40,131 nt of DNA from an uncultured bacterium (GCA_902761035.1 CACWIW010000062.1:1-40131); one strand, 5' to 3'. Counted from the stretch's first letter, positions 14,622 through 23,320 are shown. The notes: a model not told the origin generated them from the sequence alone. Made by a program: numbers and translations.

Positions 14622-15161
14622 TCATCTTCCGAAGTCACAGGACAGAATGTTACTGATACGATCATAACAGTAAGTTAAATGCCAATGGCTATTCTTGTCA
14701 TGTACATAACATTCAAGAAACCTATCACGAGTCCTGATACGACTTATCGCTTCCTGAGAAATGCCAAGCCTTTTTTGGTAGAACAGATTACACATTTTAT
14801 ATGAAGTGTGGTCAAATCCAAACACAGCACTATCAAACATCCTCATATCTGGTCGCTCATTGACAAATCTACGGAAGTCAGTTTCAGAAACAACGCATGA
14901 AACTTCCCAGCCCTCATAGCCGAAACCGCTTTCATGCGACATCCAAATGTCTGTGGCATCCTGGGGCAGAAACTGCGACAGCTCTTGTCCCTCGCCGGCA
15001 ATCAGACAGTCAATATTATTGTAGATGAAATATGCGTCGTGTACAGAAGTGGCCTCAACATACTTCATATCCGAGGAGTTGTTAAGGCATAGCAATATGC
15101 AAACAATTACAATGAGAAATATGCCGACAACATACAATGCTAGTTTATAAAACCTAGTCAT
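14622..15161 (-). CDS. Membrane-anchored protein of unknown function (179 aa)
   Basis: ATG at 15161 with AGGGAG upstream. One N-terminal transmembrane segment (LALYVVGIFLIVIVCILLCL), then a soluble domain (DAYFIYNNIDCLIAGEGQEL, DIWMSHESGFGYEGWEVSCV, SDTDFRR-like helix, CYVHDKNSHWHLTYCYDRIS) ending CDFGR. A 22-codon ORF (15162-15230, MPRPTMHPRVFTHCKRNDFV) fills the gap after the previous gene and begins directly after its stop, so coupling is possible. Position two genes after the RHS tip is compatible with an accessory immunity or orphan gene, but no family is recognised. Confidence 0.5.
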   Translation of the reverse strand: MTRFYKLALYVVGIFLIVIVCILLCLNNSSDMKYVEATSVHDAYFIYNNIDCLIAGEGQELSQFLPQDATDIWMSHESGFGYEGWEVSCVVSETDFRRFVNERPDMRMFDSAVFGFDHTSYKMCNLFYQKRLGISQEAISRIRTRDRFLECYVHDKNSHWHLTYCYDRISNILSCDFGR

Positions 15162-15230
15162 TTACTCCCTCACAAAATCATTTCGTTTGCAATGTGTAAA
15201 AACTCTTGGGTGCATCGTGGGCCGTGGCAT

Positions 15231-15623
15231 TTACTCAATTCCAAGATTATAGTAAATTGAATAAACTTTGTCGTCATCAAAATGGCATACGACTGAACAT
15301 GCATTGTGCGGAATATCTGTTTCAGATGGCGATTTCAGGCGAAATCCATAAGCGAACACATCGTCCTTCCATTGTTTTTCATCTACACGAAAAGATTTTA
15401 ATACAATATTCTTCGGCACGACTATCCTACGTTTTAAACAATGCCGAACGGCCTCGCAGTAATTACTAGCGGCGGCCACACGTATAACATCTTCTTTCGT
15501 CTCATCAATAATGATGTTACTTAAATCCTCCAGAGTCCTTCTTTCGGCAATAGAGATGTTTTCTGAGATAGCACACCCCCAAAAGAGGAACAAAGTCATT
15601 AATAACATGCACATTAATTTCAT
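15231..15623 (-). CDS. Lipoprotein, candidate immunity protein of the RHS tip (130 aa)
   Basis: The ATG at 15623 overlaps the stop codon of the RHS tip (ATGA), so the two are translationally coupled. The signal peptide MKLMCMLLMTLFLFWGC carries the lipobox FWGC. The mature protein is mixed helix/strand (RTLEDLSNIIIDETKEDVIR, YCEAVRHCLKRRIVVPKNIV, DDVFAYGFRLKSPSETDIPH, ending YSIYYNLGIE). In polymorphic toxin loci the gene immediately after the tip normally encodes the cognate immunity protein. A lipoprotein would protect against a toxin acting in the periplasm. This role is inferred from position only; no family is recognised. Confidence 0.6.
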   Translation of the reverse strand: MKLMCMLLMTLFLFWGCAISENISIAERRTLEDLSNIIIDETKEDVIRVAAASNYCEAVRHCLKRRIVVPKNIVLKSFRVDEKQWKDDVFAYGFRLKSPSETDIPHNACSVVCHFDDDKVYSIYYNLGIE

Positions 15624-16600
15624 TTTTTAATCTCCACTTTATAACCATGCGTACGGTACCAATTAATTTGGGCATCATTAGCCAATCTCGCGCTTTCCGC
15701 TTGCCCTTCACGCCATGCTTGCTTATAACGAGACTCAATTGCAGATCTGTCCGAACTAGGCAATTCACGGACTAATGTTCTAAAGCGAGGAAGTATTGTC
15801 GTAAAAAATGCTTCTGCGTGCCCACGTTCATGAGCCAAGACGGCTCCTCTGAGTTGTGGAGTCCCGTCTGAAGTGCTGGAAATCCCTTTCTTGTTTAGGA
15901 CGTGCGGCACATAAAAATATGTTGTATTTGGATTGCCATATTCAGGTAAATCAGCACGAATCAAGATCGATAACGTTATAACAGCCTCACAACCGTAAAA
16001 ATTTGGTTGCGCAATGAATTGACCCCACAGACTACGAGATTGCATTTGTGATATTGGGATTTCATTTGCGTTGGCAACCTCTTTCTGGTGAAATTTATTG
16101 CCTGTAACAATTCTTTCGAAAATCCCAGTGTTAAAATCTGAAACGACTCTTACACCAACCGCTCCTAATATATCCGTTAAAGTTAACGCATTATTTCTAC
16201 AATAAACATACAAATTAACCCCGCCATCTTCCTCAATGGGATCGCGGTTGAGCCAGCGCATGAGAATGGGGTGGTAGAAGCGGTAGCCGTAGTAGTAAAG
16301 GCCAGTTTCGGCATCGTAGTATTTCGTGGAGAAGCGGTGGCGGAAGAAGTCAGCGAGGGGGCCGACCTTGGATATAAGATTGCCGAAGGCATCGTAGGTG
16401 TACTGGGCGACGGTGTTACCGTTTGCGTCGAGGTAGCGGGTGACGTTACCGTTGTTGTCGTAGGTCGGAATGTAGATCGTGCCATTCACGGTGAGGCAAA
16501 GCAGCCCGCCGACGCCGCCAGCGTCTTGCAAATCGCCTGAGATGTCCTTGCCCCAGAAGTAGCGAATGGTCGATGTTGTGCCGTTCGTGTAGGCAAACGG
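15620..16600 (-). CDS. RHS core end plus C-terminal zincin-like toxin tip (separated from the core by a frame break)
   Basis: The ATG-started frame begins at 16531, but the coding match extends upstream to about 16600 (YTNGTTSTIRYFWGKDISGD). Residues 1-100 are the RHS core end: YDNNGNVTRYLDANGNTVAQ, YDAETGLYYYGYRFYHPILM and the conserved DPIEEDGGVNLYVYCRNN. After about residue 125 the variable tip starts. It carries LRGAVLAHERGHAEAF; HERGH (residues 234-238, bases 15818-15832) fits the HExxH zinc-metallopeptidase motif, so the tip is a candidate metalloprotease toxin. It ends EIKK and overlaps the candidate immunity gene. The loss of frame relative to the core (16446-22955) means that toxin delivery with the core requires a frameshift, or the locus is inactive. 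Confidence 0.75.
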   Translation of the reverse strand, partial: PFAYTNGTTSTIRYFWGKDISGDLQDAGGVGGLLCLTVNGTIYIPTYDNNGNVTRYLDANGNTVAQYTYDAFGNLISKVGPLADFFRHRFSTKYYDAETGLYYYGYRFYHPILMRWLNRDPIEEDGGVNLYVYCRNNALTLTDILGAVGVRVVSDFNTGIFERIVTGNKFHQKEVANANEIPISQMQSRSLWGQFIAQPNFYGCEAVITLSILIRADLPEYGNPNTTYFYVPHVLNKKGISSTSDGTPQLRGAVLAHERGHAEAFFTTILPRFRTLVRELPSSDRSAIESRYKQAWREGQAESARLANDAQINWYRTHGYKVEIKK

Positions 16601-19600
16601 TCTTCAGCCTATTGGCGGCATCGTAGGTGAATGACAGGACGCCGTCGGACAGCATGTTGCCGTCGAGGTCGTATGTTGGTTCGTGCGGAGGCGCAGAGGC
16701 GCGGAGAATGGAGGTGTACTGGTTGAGGTTGTTGGCGGAATAGGTGTTAGTTGTGCCGTTCATTGAGGCGATGATGGAATTACCGATGGAATCGTATTCG
16801 TGCGTCTCATAGTTGCCGCCAATTGTCGCCGAGGTCACCTCACTGCGGTCGTTGTAGCCAAAGGTGTCGGCGTTGCGGTTTGTTGGGCGGCTGAGTGCGT
16901 CGTATACGTATGAGAAGGTTTCGATGTCTATGCCGTTTACGGAGTTGGTGATGTCCGTCACGAGGCTGCGCCGGTACGCATCGCGCATGAGGCTGCGCGT
17001 GAACACAAGACCGTTGGAAAGCGTGAGCGCGTATCCGGCGTCAAGCCGATCCGTTGTGTACAGATACTCGACATTCGCCAAGGCATTGGAAATCGAGGCG
17101 ATGCGTCCGTCGGAGGCATATTCGTAGGTCGAGCCGTCATTGCCTGTCAACCGCCCCAGGGCGTCAAACTCGCGCTCGACCATCCGGCTTTCGCTTCCGA
17201 CAGTCGCGGTCTCGTTCGTCACTTGCCCGTAGTCGTTCCGAAGGAGCTGAACGAACGCGACTGAGTTGGATGCTGCGATCTCATGCGAAAACTCGTCGTA
17301 GGCGAATGAGCTGGCTTCTCCATCGGAGTATTCCACCGAGGCAAGCTCCCGTCTGGCATTGTATGCATTCTCGCGCCAGCGTCCGCTGGCGTAAGTTGTG
17401 CGGAGCGGCTTGCCATCGGAGGTGTACGTGTAGGCATTGGCGGAGTTGTCGGCGTAGGTCTTGACCGTGCAGAAGCCGGTCGCGGGGTCGAAGGTCAATG
17501 TGGTCGTGTCGCCGTCGGCGGCCGGGACGGAGCCCGGCCCTCCCGCATCGCGGAAGGTCGTGAGCGAGGTTCTGCGGCCGTCGGTGTCGTAGCCGTTGCG
17601 GACGGGATAGGTCGCGCCGCCGGATTCGGCAAGACGATTAGCGGCGTCGTATGCGGAAGAAGTCACCGCGCCGAGGGCGTTGGTGGCGACGATGCGGTTG
17701 CCGAAGGAATCGTAGCCGTAGAACTCGGCATAGTAGGCGTTCCCCTCGGAATGGAACGTGTCGTATTCTTCGACGTCGCCGTAGTCGTTGCGGCCGATCC
17801 AGTCGACGCTTCGCCCGTCCTTCTCCGTGTAGAACACACGCCCGTAGGGGTCGAAGAAGTTCGTGGTTGTTCCGGCGCTCGTGGTCGTCTCGATGACGAC
17901 GCCGTACTTGCTTTTCGTGGTCGTCGTGCCGGACGTGGCGGATTCGGAAACCTCGGTGAGGACGGCGTTCGTCGGATCGAAGCTGGAGTACGCGTGGAGC
18001 GCCAGCGCGCCGTTCCGGTATTCAAACGTCTCGCTGCGCAGCTCGTCCGAGAGGCCGGTCAGGCGCTCTTGCGTGACGGACGCGACGGAGCGCGTCCCTC
18101 CCGCTGTAATCTGCGTCGTCACGCGCCAGAGGACGTTGGAGGACACTTCGTATGTCGTGTCGGTGCGATTGGTGACGCCGTTCTTCACCTGCCCCACGGC
18201 CTCGCCAAGGTCGTTGTAGAGGCGGGTGACGGTTTCGCCCGACATGGAATCCGTCGCCGACAGGACGCGCGGGCTTGCGCCGTCGTATGTGTAGGAGACG
18301 TCTGACGTCGGGCGGACTTCCCGCACCACGCGCCCCAGGAAGTCGCGGTAGATCGTCTGCGCCGTGACGGCGGCATGGTCGGACGCCATTATCGTCGTCG
18401 TGTCGATCCTGCATCCGTTCGCGCCATACGAACTCGTCTGGGCGGTATGCTTCCATCTCCCGTCCGACCATTCCTCGTACATGGTGGACGCGCCGTTGCG
18501 GTAGGTGGTCGCCGTGGTCGTCTTGTTCGACTCGACCGTCTCCACCTCGTCGCGGTCGGAATACGCGTGGCGGATCGTCGTCGTCTCGTTTCCGCGCATG
18601 TCCGTGGAAACTTCGTAGTCGGACACGCCGTAGGGGAAGGCCGTCGTTTCGGAAGTCCGCCATCCGCTGCACTCCCAGTCGCGGTTCACCGCCGCGCCCT
18701 GAGTCTTGCAAGTCCGAACGACCGTGTTCGTCTCGCGTCCGAGCGCGTCCATGAAGTGCTGCGTGACGCGGTAGTGGTTGTCGCCCGATGTGTAGTTCTC
18801 GTAGGGCGCATATCCCGGAGCGTTGCCGTTGGCATTCGGCAACAGCCCCAGCGACACCTCCTCCACCGCGTAGTAGAGGTGGTCTTCGCCCGTCACCGCG
18901 CTTCTCAGAACCTTGCGTCCGGCGCGGTCCTGGCTCCAGAGGAGGCGGCAGCACGAGTAGGCGTTCGTCGTGGACGAGCCGTCGGCGTGGATCGTCGAGC
19001 GAAGCCGGTTCTTGTCGTCGTAGAGGTGGCGCCTCTCGTCGAACGCCACTCCGCTTGCCGAGTGGACGCTCCACTCGCGCAGGACGCTGCCGTAGGTGGC
19101 GTCCGTCTCGGCTGTCTCGTATGTGGGGAATTCACGGGACATCCAAGACCTCCGGGACGTCCGGGACACGATGCCGCCGGAGAGCGAGTAGGTGTTGACC
19201 GTGAGAGTGCCATCCTCGTCGAGGGATTCGATTGTCGCGCCGCGAAGAACGAGGGGAACGCCGGGGTCGGTGTCGGAGCAGGTGATTTCGTAGGAGTAGG
19301 CGGCCGCCGAGGACGGCGTCCCTCCCATGTCGCGCCAGGTTTCGCGCTTGACGGCGGGGAACCCGTCGCGGGTGAGGTGGGTGTAGCGGGCGAGGGTGCG
19401 GCCGATGAGGGTGACTGTGCCGTTCTCGACAAGGTAGCGGGAAACGGTGCGGGGCTTGTCCGCGTCTTCGGCAGCGGCGTCGTCCCCTTCAAGCGGCGTG
19501 TAGTCGCTGACCGTGGCGACGGCCGTGAACCACTGGTCGCCCAGCCACTGAAGGACGTCCTGGCCGTCGAACGCATCGGCGTCCATGTTGCCAAGAATCC

Positions 19601-22600
19601 AATCCGGGCACCAGGAGCCGTTGTGCTGGTCGAGCGTCAGGATCGTTCTGCCCTCGGCGTCGTAGGCGCAGAACCGCCACGCACGGGCGTTGCCGCGTTC
19701 GAGCCGGACGTTCCCGTTGCGCTTCGGGTTGTCGTTGTCCGTGTAGTACGACGCGAACGACTCGTTCCAGTTGCCGCTCCAGTTCTTCTCGGCGTGGTAC
19801 GTCTCGCGGATGACGGCGTTGGCGAACGACCCGAACCGCTCCGACTCCGTTGCCGTGTGCGAAAGGACCGTGCCGGACGCGTCGCTGACGATCCGCTCCT
19901 CGCGCTTCCAGCCCTCATCGTTGATGTCGCCGCTTGAAACGAGTTCTTCCGAAGTCTGCGAGACGTTGTCGAACTTCGTCCAGCCTCCGTTTTCATAGAC
20001 GTACGTGTCGTCGCTCATCGTGTTGTCGAGGCGGCTGATCTTCCAGAGGCGGATTCGCGACGGCGAGCCGTCCACGTTCAGGATTCGCCACGTGTGCTCC
20101 AGCTTGCCGGATGCGGTCTCGGTTATCGTCACCTCGATTCCGCCTGCGACGGGCAGTATCGCAAGCGTCCGCCCCCTGTTGTCGCCGCAGACGACCGTGC
20201 GTCCGCTGCCGGAGGGCGTGTCCGTCACCTGCGCGTCGCCGCGCGACAGGACTTGCAGGGTGTCCACGCCAATCGACAGGGGCTCGTCCGTCAGGAACCA
20301 CGCGAAGCCGCTGACCTGCCCCTTGCGCGGCACGCCGAGCGGGATGCGGAACTTGAGCGAGCCGAGTTCGCCGCCCTCAAGGGCGTCGCAGTTCCCGTCC
20401 TCGCACCCGCCGCAGTTGTCGCATCCGTCGTCCGACAGGAGTTTCTTCTCCTCCATGCCGCCAGCAGTGGACACGTCGTGCGTCGCCGTGCCGCTCCACA
20501 CGCTTTCGCCGCCTATCGAGACCGTGCCCGTCGCCGTCTCGCCGTTCACGGTGAGGTTCGTGGCGATGTCGGGATAGCCGTCGATGTCGAACCCGACGGA
20601 CACTTCAGGTTCGCAGTCGCACTCGTAGCCGCCGGAGGAGTCGGAGTGCCACGAACGCCACAGGCAGCCCGAATCGAGCGGGTATTCGTACGTCTCGGAG
20701 TACGTTCCGGATTCGGGATCGTAGTCGAGTCCCGAACCGTCGGAGTGGTGTCCGCCGCCGTAGGAGACGCAGGGGTTCAGGAACGCGAGGTAGCAGCTGT
20801 TCGTCGCGGACACGGGGAGCGGCGGACTTCCGCGCAGAACGGGCTGCGCAAGCGCCGGAAGGTCGATCTTCGGAAGCGGGTACACGCCCGGCGCGTCCAC
20901 CAGGAGCGTGCCGTCGCCCTGGAGCCGGAGCATTCCGCCGTCCGTCGATAGTTCCGCGCTGGCTTCCTGCGGATAGAGGGCGGCCCTGCACGGACGTTCC
21001 GAGCGGTCTATCGAAACGGCAAGGGAAGTCTCCTCCTTGATGGTCGCAACCGTCCAGACGGCGTTGGACGTCGTGATCCGCTGCGCGTCCTCGACCTCGA
21101 CGGCCGGCGAGTATGCGAGGAGGTAGAGCGGCGAGCGGCAGGCCGTCGCGGTCGCCGTCTGGCGGAGACGGATCGTCAGCGTCGCGGGGCTGTTCGTCGA
21201 GACGGGGAGGTGCAGACTGTCTCCGGGCGGAGAGGCCGTTTCTGTCCCCGACTCGCCTTCCGAGTCCTCCCAGTCGAGCGCAAGCCCCTCAAGATGCCAC
21301 GCCCCGGCACGGTCGGGCCTCGACGAGAGGAAGTACTGCTCCCAGCCGCCGTTGCGGGCGATGCGGAACGTCCGCTCGTAGATGTTGCTCGCGACAACGG
21401 CGTCCTGCGCGAAGAAGCCGTCCGTGATCTTCCATGCCGCGATGCGGTTCGTGGACATGAACGCCGCCTCGACCCCGTTCGTCGGGCTGATTCCCGACGC
21501 GAGTTCAAATCCGACGTTGAACCCGTTTGCGCCGAACTCGTCGGCAGAATCCACGACGTTCGTGCCGCCAAACCAGTAAGTCTCGTATGCGTCGGGCAGG
21601 CCGTCGCCATCAAGGTCGTCAAGCAGAGTAGTCGCCAGCGGATCGGGGTCGGAGCCGTCAACCAGCCCGTCATTTTCGCTGTCGCGACCGGCGGGATTCG
21701 TGCCGTTGGCAATCTCAATGCCGTCCGGAACGCCGTCGTAGTCGGAATCGGGGTGGCGGGGGTCGGTGTGGTACACAAACAGCTCGTCGATGGTGGCGAG
21801 GCCGTCGTTGTCGGGATCGGGGTTTACTGCGTCCTCGGCGGAGAGCGGGTAGAACGTCATAGAGGTGACGTTGGTGGGGATGACGTTCGTCGTCCAGTCG
21901 TTGCCCGCGAACGACGCGCCGACAACAACATTTGTGATGATGCCATCCGGTAGGGCGCGATCACCGAGCGCGCCGCATCGCGAGAGGTCGTAGCGATAGG
22001 TGAACTGGCCGTCAGTCCTGAACTCGATCTGGAAGGAAAGCGGGGTGTCGGTGCCGCGGTCGAGCAAGGCGTTCTGCCATGTGATCTGCAGCGTGTTCGA
22101 CGGCGTGACGTAGTGCCAGAATTGAGAGTGTAAAGTGTAAAGTGTAAAATGTAAAATCTGTTGCCAGTTGGCCTCTGGCACGATGCCGAGTACGGCCTTG
22201 AAGGGACTAAACACGGGGCCGTTCTTGACCTCTGCCCAGCCGTCGGAATGAATTCGCAGCATCGTTTCATCATCCGTTCCCTGTTCCCCGTTTCCCATCC
22301 TCCATTTTACACTTTCCACTTTCCATTTTACACTCTCATAAATCCAGTCCGTCGCCGCGCCGAACGCGCGCCAGTCGGCGCAGACCACGGCGTTGGACGG
22401 CGCGGAGAAGTCAAACGCCTCGTCCGTGCCGATGCGCGTCATCACGAAACCGCGCCGGAAGTCGTCGGCGGTAATCGTGCGGAGCGTATTCGTCGAGGTT
22501 ATTAATGTTGCCATTGTGGAAATGTTGCCAGTTCCAATGTTGCCATTTCCCAATTGGGCAGTTCCCTCCAATTGGGCATTGGTACTGGTAATTGGCAACA

Positions 22601-22955
22601 CTTCCACATTGGCAACATTTCCCAGCCCGCTGCCGGGGCTGACAACCATCTGCACGTTGTTCGTGCCGCCGCCGTCCCCGCCGCCAGGATCTCCGCCGTT
22701 GCCTCCGCCGTCCGGTTTGACGCTGGCAATGAGCCAGAACGCAAGGAACATGATCCCGAACACGACGCGCCCTGTCTTCGACTGTTTCTTGAAGAACCCC
22801 ACCATATCCCGCACGGGGCGGATGTCCTTCTCGTGCATCAGCGCGACAAGCCACGCGATGGTCAATATGCCAGAAAGTGAAACGAGAAACGCTATCCAAA
22901 GTCCAGAAAGCGAGTGTAAAGTGTAAGGTGTAAAATGTAAAATGGCTGTAAGCAT
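16446..22955 (-). CDS. Giant RHS/YD-repeat protein, membrane-anchored, frame-broken at its 3' end
   Basis: 2169-residue frame. The ATG at 22955 overlaps the preceding stop (TAATG) and has GGAGGG 10 nt upstream; ATGs at 22838 and 22805 are alternatives and would be the ancestral start if the repeat-coded N-terminus is new. Order: heptamer-coded ILHFTPYTLHS (5-15), two hydrophobic segments (about 18-39 and 65-80) and a glycine-rich linker (DGGGNGGDPGGGDGGG). A calcium-binding-like D-rich stretch follows (DPDNDGLATIDEL, DSDYDGVPDGIE, DDLDGDGLPDAYE; about 380-465). Then comes a beta-rich region and many YD repeats (YDEFSHEI, YEYASDGRIASI, FTYDAANRLKTV; about 1300-2115). The last 50 residues are out-of-frame reading. 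RHS proteins form a shell enclosing a C-terminal toxin. Confidence 0.85.
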   Translation of the reverse strand: MLTAILHFTPYTLHSLSGLWIAFLVSLSGILTIAWLVALMHEKDIRPVRDMVGFFKKQSKTGRVVFGIMFLAFWLIASVKPDGGGNGGDPGGGDGGGTNNVQMVVSPGSGLGNVANVEVLPITSTNAQLEGTAQLGNGNIGTGNISTMATLITSTNTLRTITADDFRRGFVMTRIGTDEAFDFSAPSNAVVCADWRAFGAATDWIYESVKWKVESVKWRMGNGEQGTDDETMLRIHSDGWAEVKNGPVFSPFKAVLGIVPEANWQQILHFTLYTLHSQFWHYVTPSNTLQITWQNALLDRGTDTPLSFQIEFRTDGQFTYRYDLSRCGALGDRALPDGIITNVVVGASFAGNDWTTNVIPTNVTSMTFYPLSAEDAVNPDPDNDGLATIDELFVYHTDPRHPDSDYDGVPDGIEIANGTNPAGRDSENDGLVDGSDPDPLATTLLDDLDGDGLPDAYETYWFGGTNVVDSADEFGANGFNVGFELASGISPTNGVEAAFMSTNRIAAWKITDGFFAQDAVVASNIYERTFRIARNGGWEQYFLSSRPDRAGAWHLEGLALDWEDSEGESGTETASPPGDSLHLPVSTNSPATLTIRLRQTATATACRSPLYLLAYSPAVEVEDAQRITTSNAVWTVATIKEETSLAVSIDRSERPCRAALYPQEASAELSTDGGMLRLQGDGTLLVDAPGVYPLPKIDLPALAQPVLRGSPPLPVSATNSCYLAFLNPCVSYGGGHHSDGSGLDYDPESGTYSETYEYPLDSGCLWRSWHSDSSGGYECDCEPEVSVGFDIDGYPDIATNLTVNGETATGTVSIGGESVWSGTATHDVSTAGGMEEKKLLSDDGCDNCGGCEDGNCDALEGGELGSLKFRIPLGVPRKGQVSGFAWFLTDEPLSIGVDTLQVLSRGDAQVTDTPSGSGRTVVCGDNRGRTLAILPVAGGIEVTITETASGKLEHTWRILNVDGSPSRIRLWKISRLDNTMSDDTYVYENGGWTKFDNVSQTSEELVSSGDINDEGWKREERIVSDASGTVLSHTATESERFGSFANAVIRETYHAEKNWSGNWNESFASYYTDNDNPKRNGNVRLERGNARAWRFCAYDAEGRTILTLDQHNGSWCPDWILGNMDADAFDGQDVLQWLGDQWFTAVATVSDYTPLEGDDAAAEDADKPRTVSRYLVENGTVTLIGRTLARYTHLTRDGFPAVKRETWRDMGGTPSSAAAYSYEITCSDTDPGVPLVLRGATIESLDEDGTLTVNTYSLSGGIVSRTSRRSWMSREFPTYETAETDATYGSVLREWSVHSASGVAFDERRHLYDDKNRLRSTIHADGSSTTNAYSCCRLLWSQDRAGRKVLRSAVTGEDHLYYAVEEVSLGLLPNANGNAPGYAPYENYTSGDNHYRVTQHFMDALGRETNTVVRTCKTQGAAVNRDWECSGWRTSETTAFPYGVSDYEVSTDMRGNETTTIRHAYSDRDEVETVESNKTTTATTYRNGASTMYEEWSDGRWKHTAQTSSYGANGCRIDTTTIMASDHAAVTAQTIYRDFLGRVVREVRPTSDVSYTYDGASPRVLSATDSMSGETVTRLYNDLGEAVGQVKNGVTNRTDTTYEVSSNVLWRVTTQITAGGTRSVASVTQERLTGLSDELRSETFEYRNGALALHAYSSFDPTNAVLTEVSESATSGTTTTKSKYGVVIETTTSAGTTTNFFDPYGRVFYTEKDGRSVDWIGRNDYGDVEEYDTFHSEGNAYYAEFYGYDSFGNRIVATNALGAVTSSAYDAANRLAESGGATYPVRNGYDTDGRRTSLTTFRDAGGPGSVPAADGDTTTLTFDPATGFCTVKTYADNSANAYTYTSDGKPLRTTYASGRWRENAYNARRELASVEYSDGEASSFAYDEFSHEIAASNSVAFVQLLRNDYGQVTNETATVGSESRMVEREFDALGRLTGNDGSTYEYASDGRIASISNALANVEYLYTTDRLDAGYALTLSNGLVFTRSLMRDAYRRSLVTDITNSVNGIDIETFSYVYDALSRPTNRNADTFGYNDRSEVTSATIGGNYETHEYDSIGNSIIASMNGTTNTYSANNLNQYTSILRASAPPHEPTYDLDGNMLSDGVLSFTYDAANRLKTVCLHERHNIDHSLLLGQGHLRRFARRWRRRRAALPHREWHDLHSDLRQQR
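16590..16605 (-). other. Frame-breaking junction in the RHS gene
   Basis: The core frame is good up to RLKTV and the second frame is good from AYTNGTTSTIRYFWGKD. Between them there is almost nothing, whereas RHS proteins usually have tens of residues between these two elements. A deletion that also shifted the frame explains this. Confidence 0.65.
22126..22156. repeat. Heptamer repeats (GTGTAAA type) inside the RHS gene
   Basis: Four tandem 7-nt units (GTGTAAA, ATGTAAA) on the plus strand. The encoded peptide reads ILHFTLYTLHS in the RHS frame, nearly the same as at the N-terminus of that protein. The array is inverted relative to the one at 22274-22337. Confidence 0.85.
22274..22337. repeat. 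Heptamer repeats (TTTACAC type) inside the RHS gene, inverted partner
   Basis: About nine 7-nt units of the pattern CCATTTT/ACACTTT/CCACTTT, grading into CTGTTCC-type units at the left. It encodes SVKWKVESVKWRMGNGEQG in frame. The coding frame is not broken although 64 bp is not a multiple of three, so part of the unit phase belongs to the original gene. Confidence 0.8.
22503..22625. repeat. Degenerate 8/16-nt repeats inside the RHS gene
   Basis: Alternating TTGCCA and TTCCAA words repeat at 8 or 16 nt spacing, inverted about the middle (TGTTGCCA on the left, TTGGCAAC on the right). They encode the low-complexity stretch NGNIGTGNISTMATL and its flanks. The right half uses the same TTGGCAAC word as the octamer tract at 5016-5245. 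Confidence 0.65.
22912..22945. repeat. Heptamer array at the left border of the four-helix-bundle gene
   Basis: Tandem GTGTAAA/ATGTAAA units, reading into the start of the RHS ORF. It is inverted relative to 23331-23365. The pair flanks the four-helix gene as terminal inverted repeats would. Confidence 0.85.
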
Positions 22956-23320
22956 TACATAGACACCCTCCGTGCTGACTTGAGGATTGCGGTAAGTACG
23001 GCGAATAATTCACGGCAGTCGGAATCTATCGACAGATATTCGTCTTGCGACAGAAACTTGGTTCGCATGAGGAGTTCCAGCCAATAGCCAGTCTCATCGC
23101 ATTCCTTCAAGGCAATGGACATTTTCGATATGAAGTCAGACTTGCTCTGTGCCGAATTGGCCTCTCTTACATTCGCCCCAATAGAGGTGCCCGATCTTAA
23201 GACCTGCTTGGACATGACACATTCGCGCTTCTTTTCCGTCAAGTGCCGAAACAACCCCACAATCCGCACCGCGAACGCCATGCTCTTTTCGGCAATGGAA
23301 TTGTCTTTCCTCGTCATCAT
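22955..23320 (-). CDS. Four-helix-bundle protein (S23/IVS-protein family)
   Basis: 121 residues, ATG at 23320 with GGAGG 7 nt upstream (a second ATG follows directly). The sequence SIAEKSMAFAVRIVGLFRHL, VMSKQVLRSGTSIGANVREA, SKSDFISKMSIALKECDETG and YWLELLMRTKFLSQDEY is the classic pattern of the four-helix-bundle family first found in 23S rRNA intervening sequences (IGAN-x-x-EA and ALKE-x-x-ET-x-YWL-x-LL). Relatives include Avd, the accessory protein of diversity-generating retroelements; no reverse transcriptase is present here. The gene is bracketed by inverted heptamer arrays, and its stop overlaps the start of the RHS ORF. Function is unknown. The flanking structure suggests a mobile module. 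Confidence 0.9.
   Translation of the reverse strand: MMTRKDNSIAEKSMAFAVRIVGLFRHLTEKKRECVMSKQVLRSGTSIGANVREANSAQSKSDFISKMSIALKECDETGYWLELLMRTKFLSQDEYLSIDSDCRELFAVLTAILKSARRVSM

Noticed and set aside
16446..16600. Programmed ribosomal frameshift joining RHS core and tip
   Set aside because: No slippery heptamer or strong downstream stem is evident at the break, and the usual sequence between the two parts appears to be missing, which fits deletion better.
18375..19937. Long plus-strand open frame (520 codons) opposite the RHS gene
   Set aside because: Mirror of the RHS codon pattern, no domain and no SD; the minus strand encodes recognisable RHS sequence throughout.
22955..23320. Diversity-generating retroelement accessory gene (avd)
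   Set aside because: Same fold family, but there is no reverse transcriptase and no template/variable repeat pair in the window.
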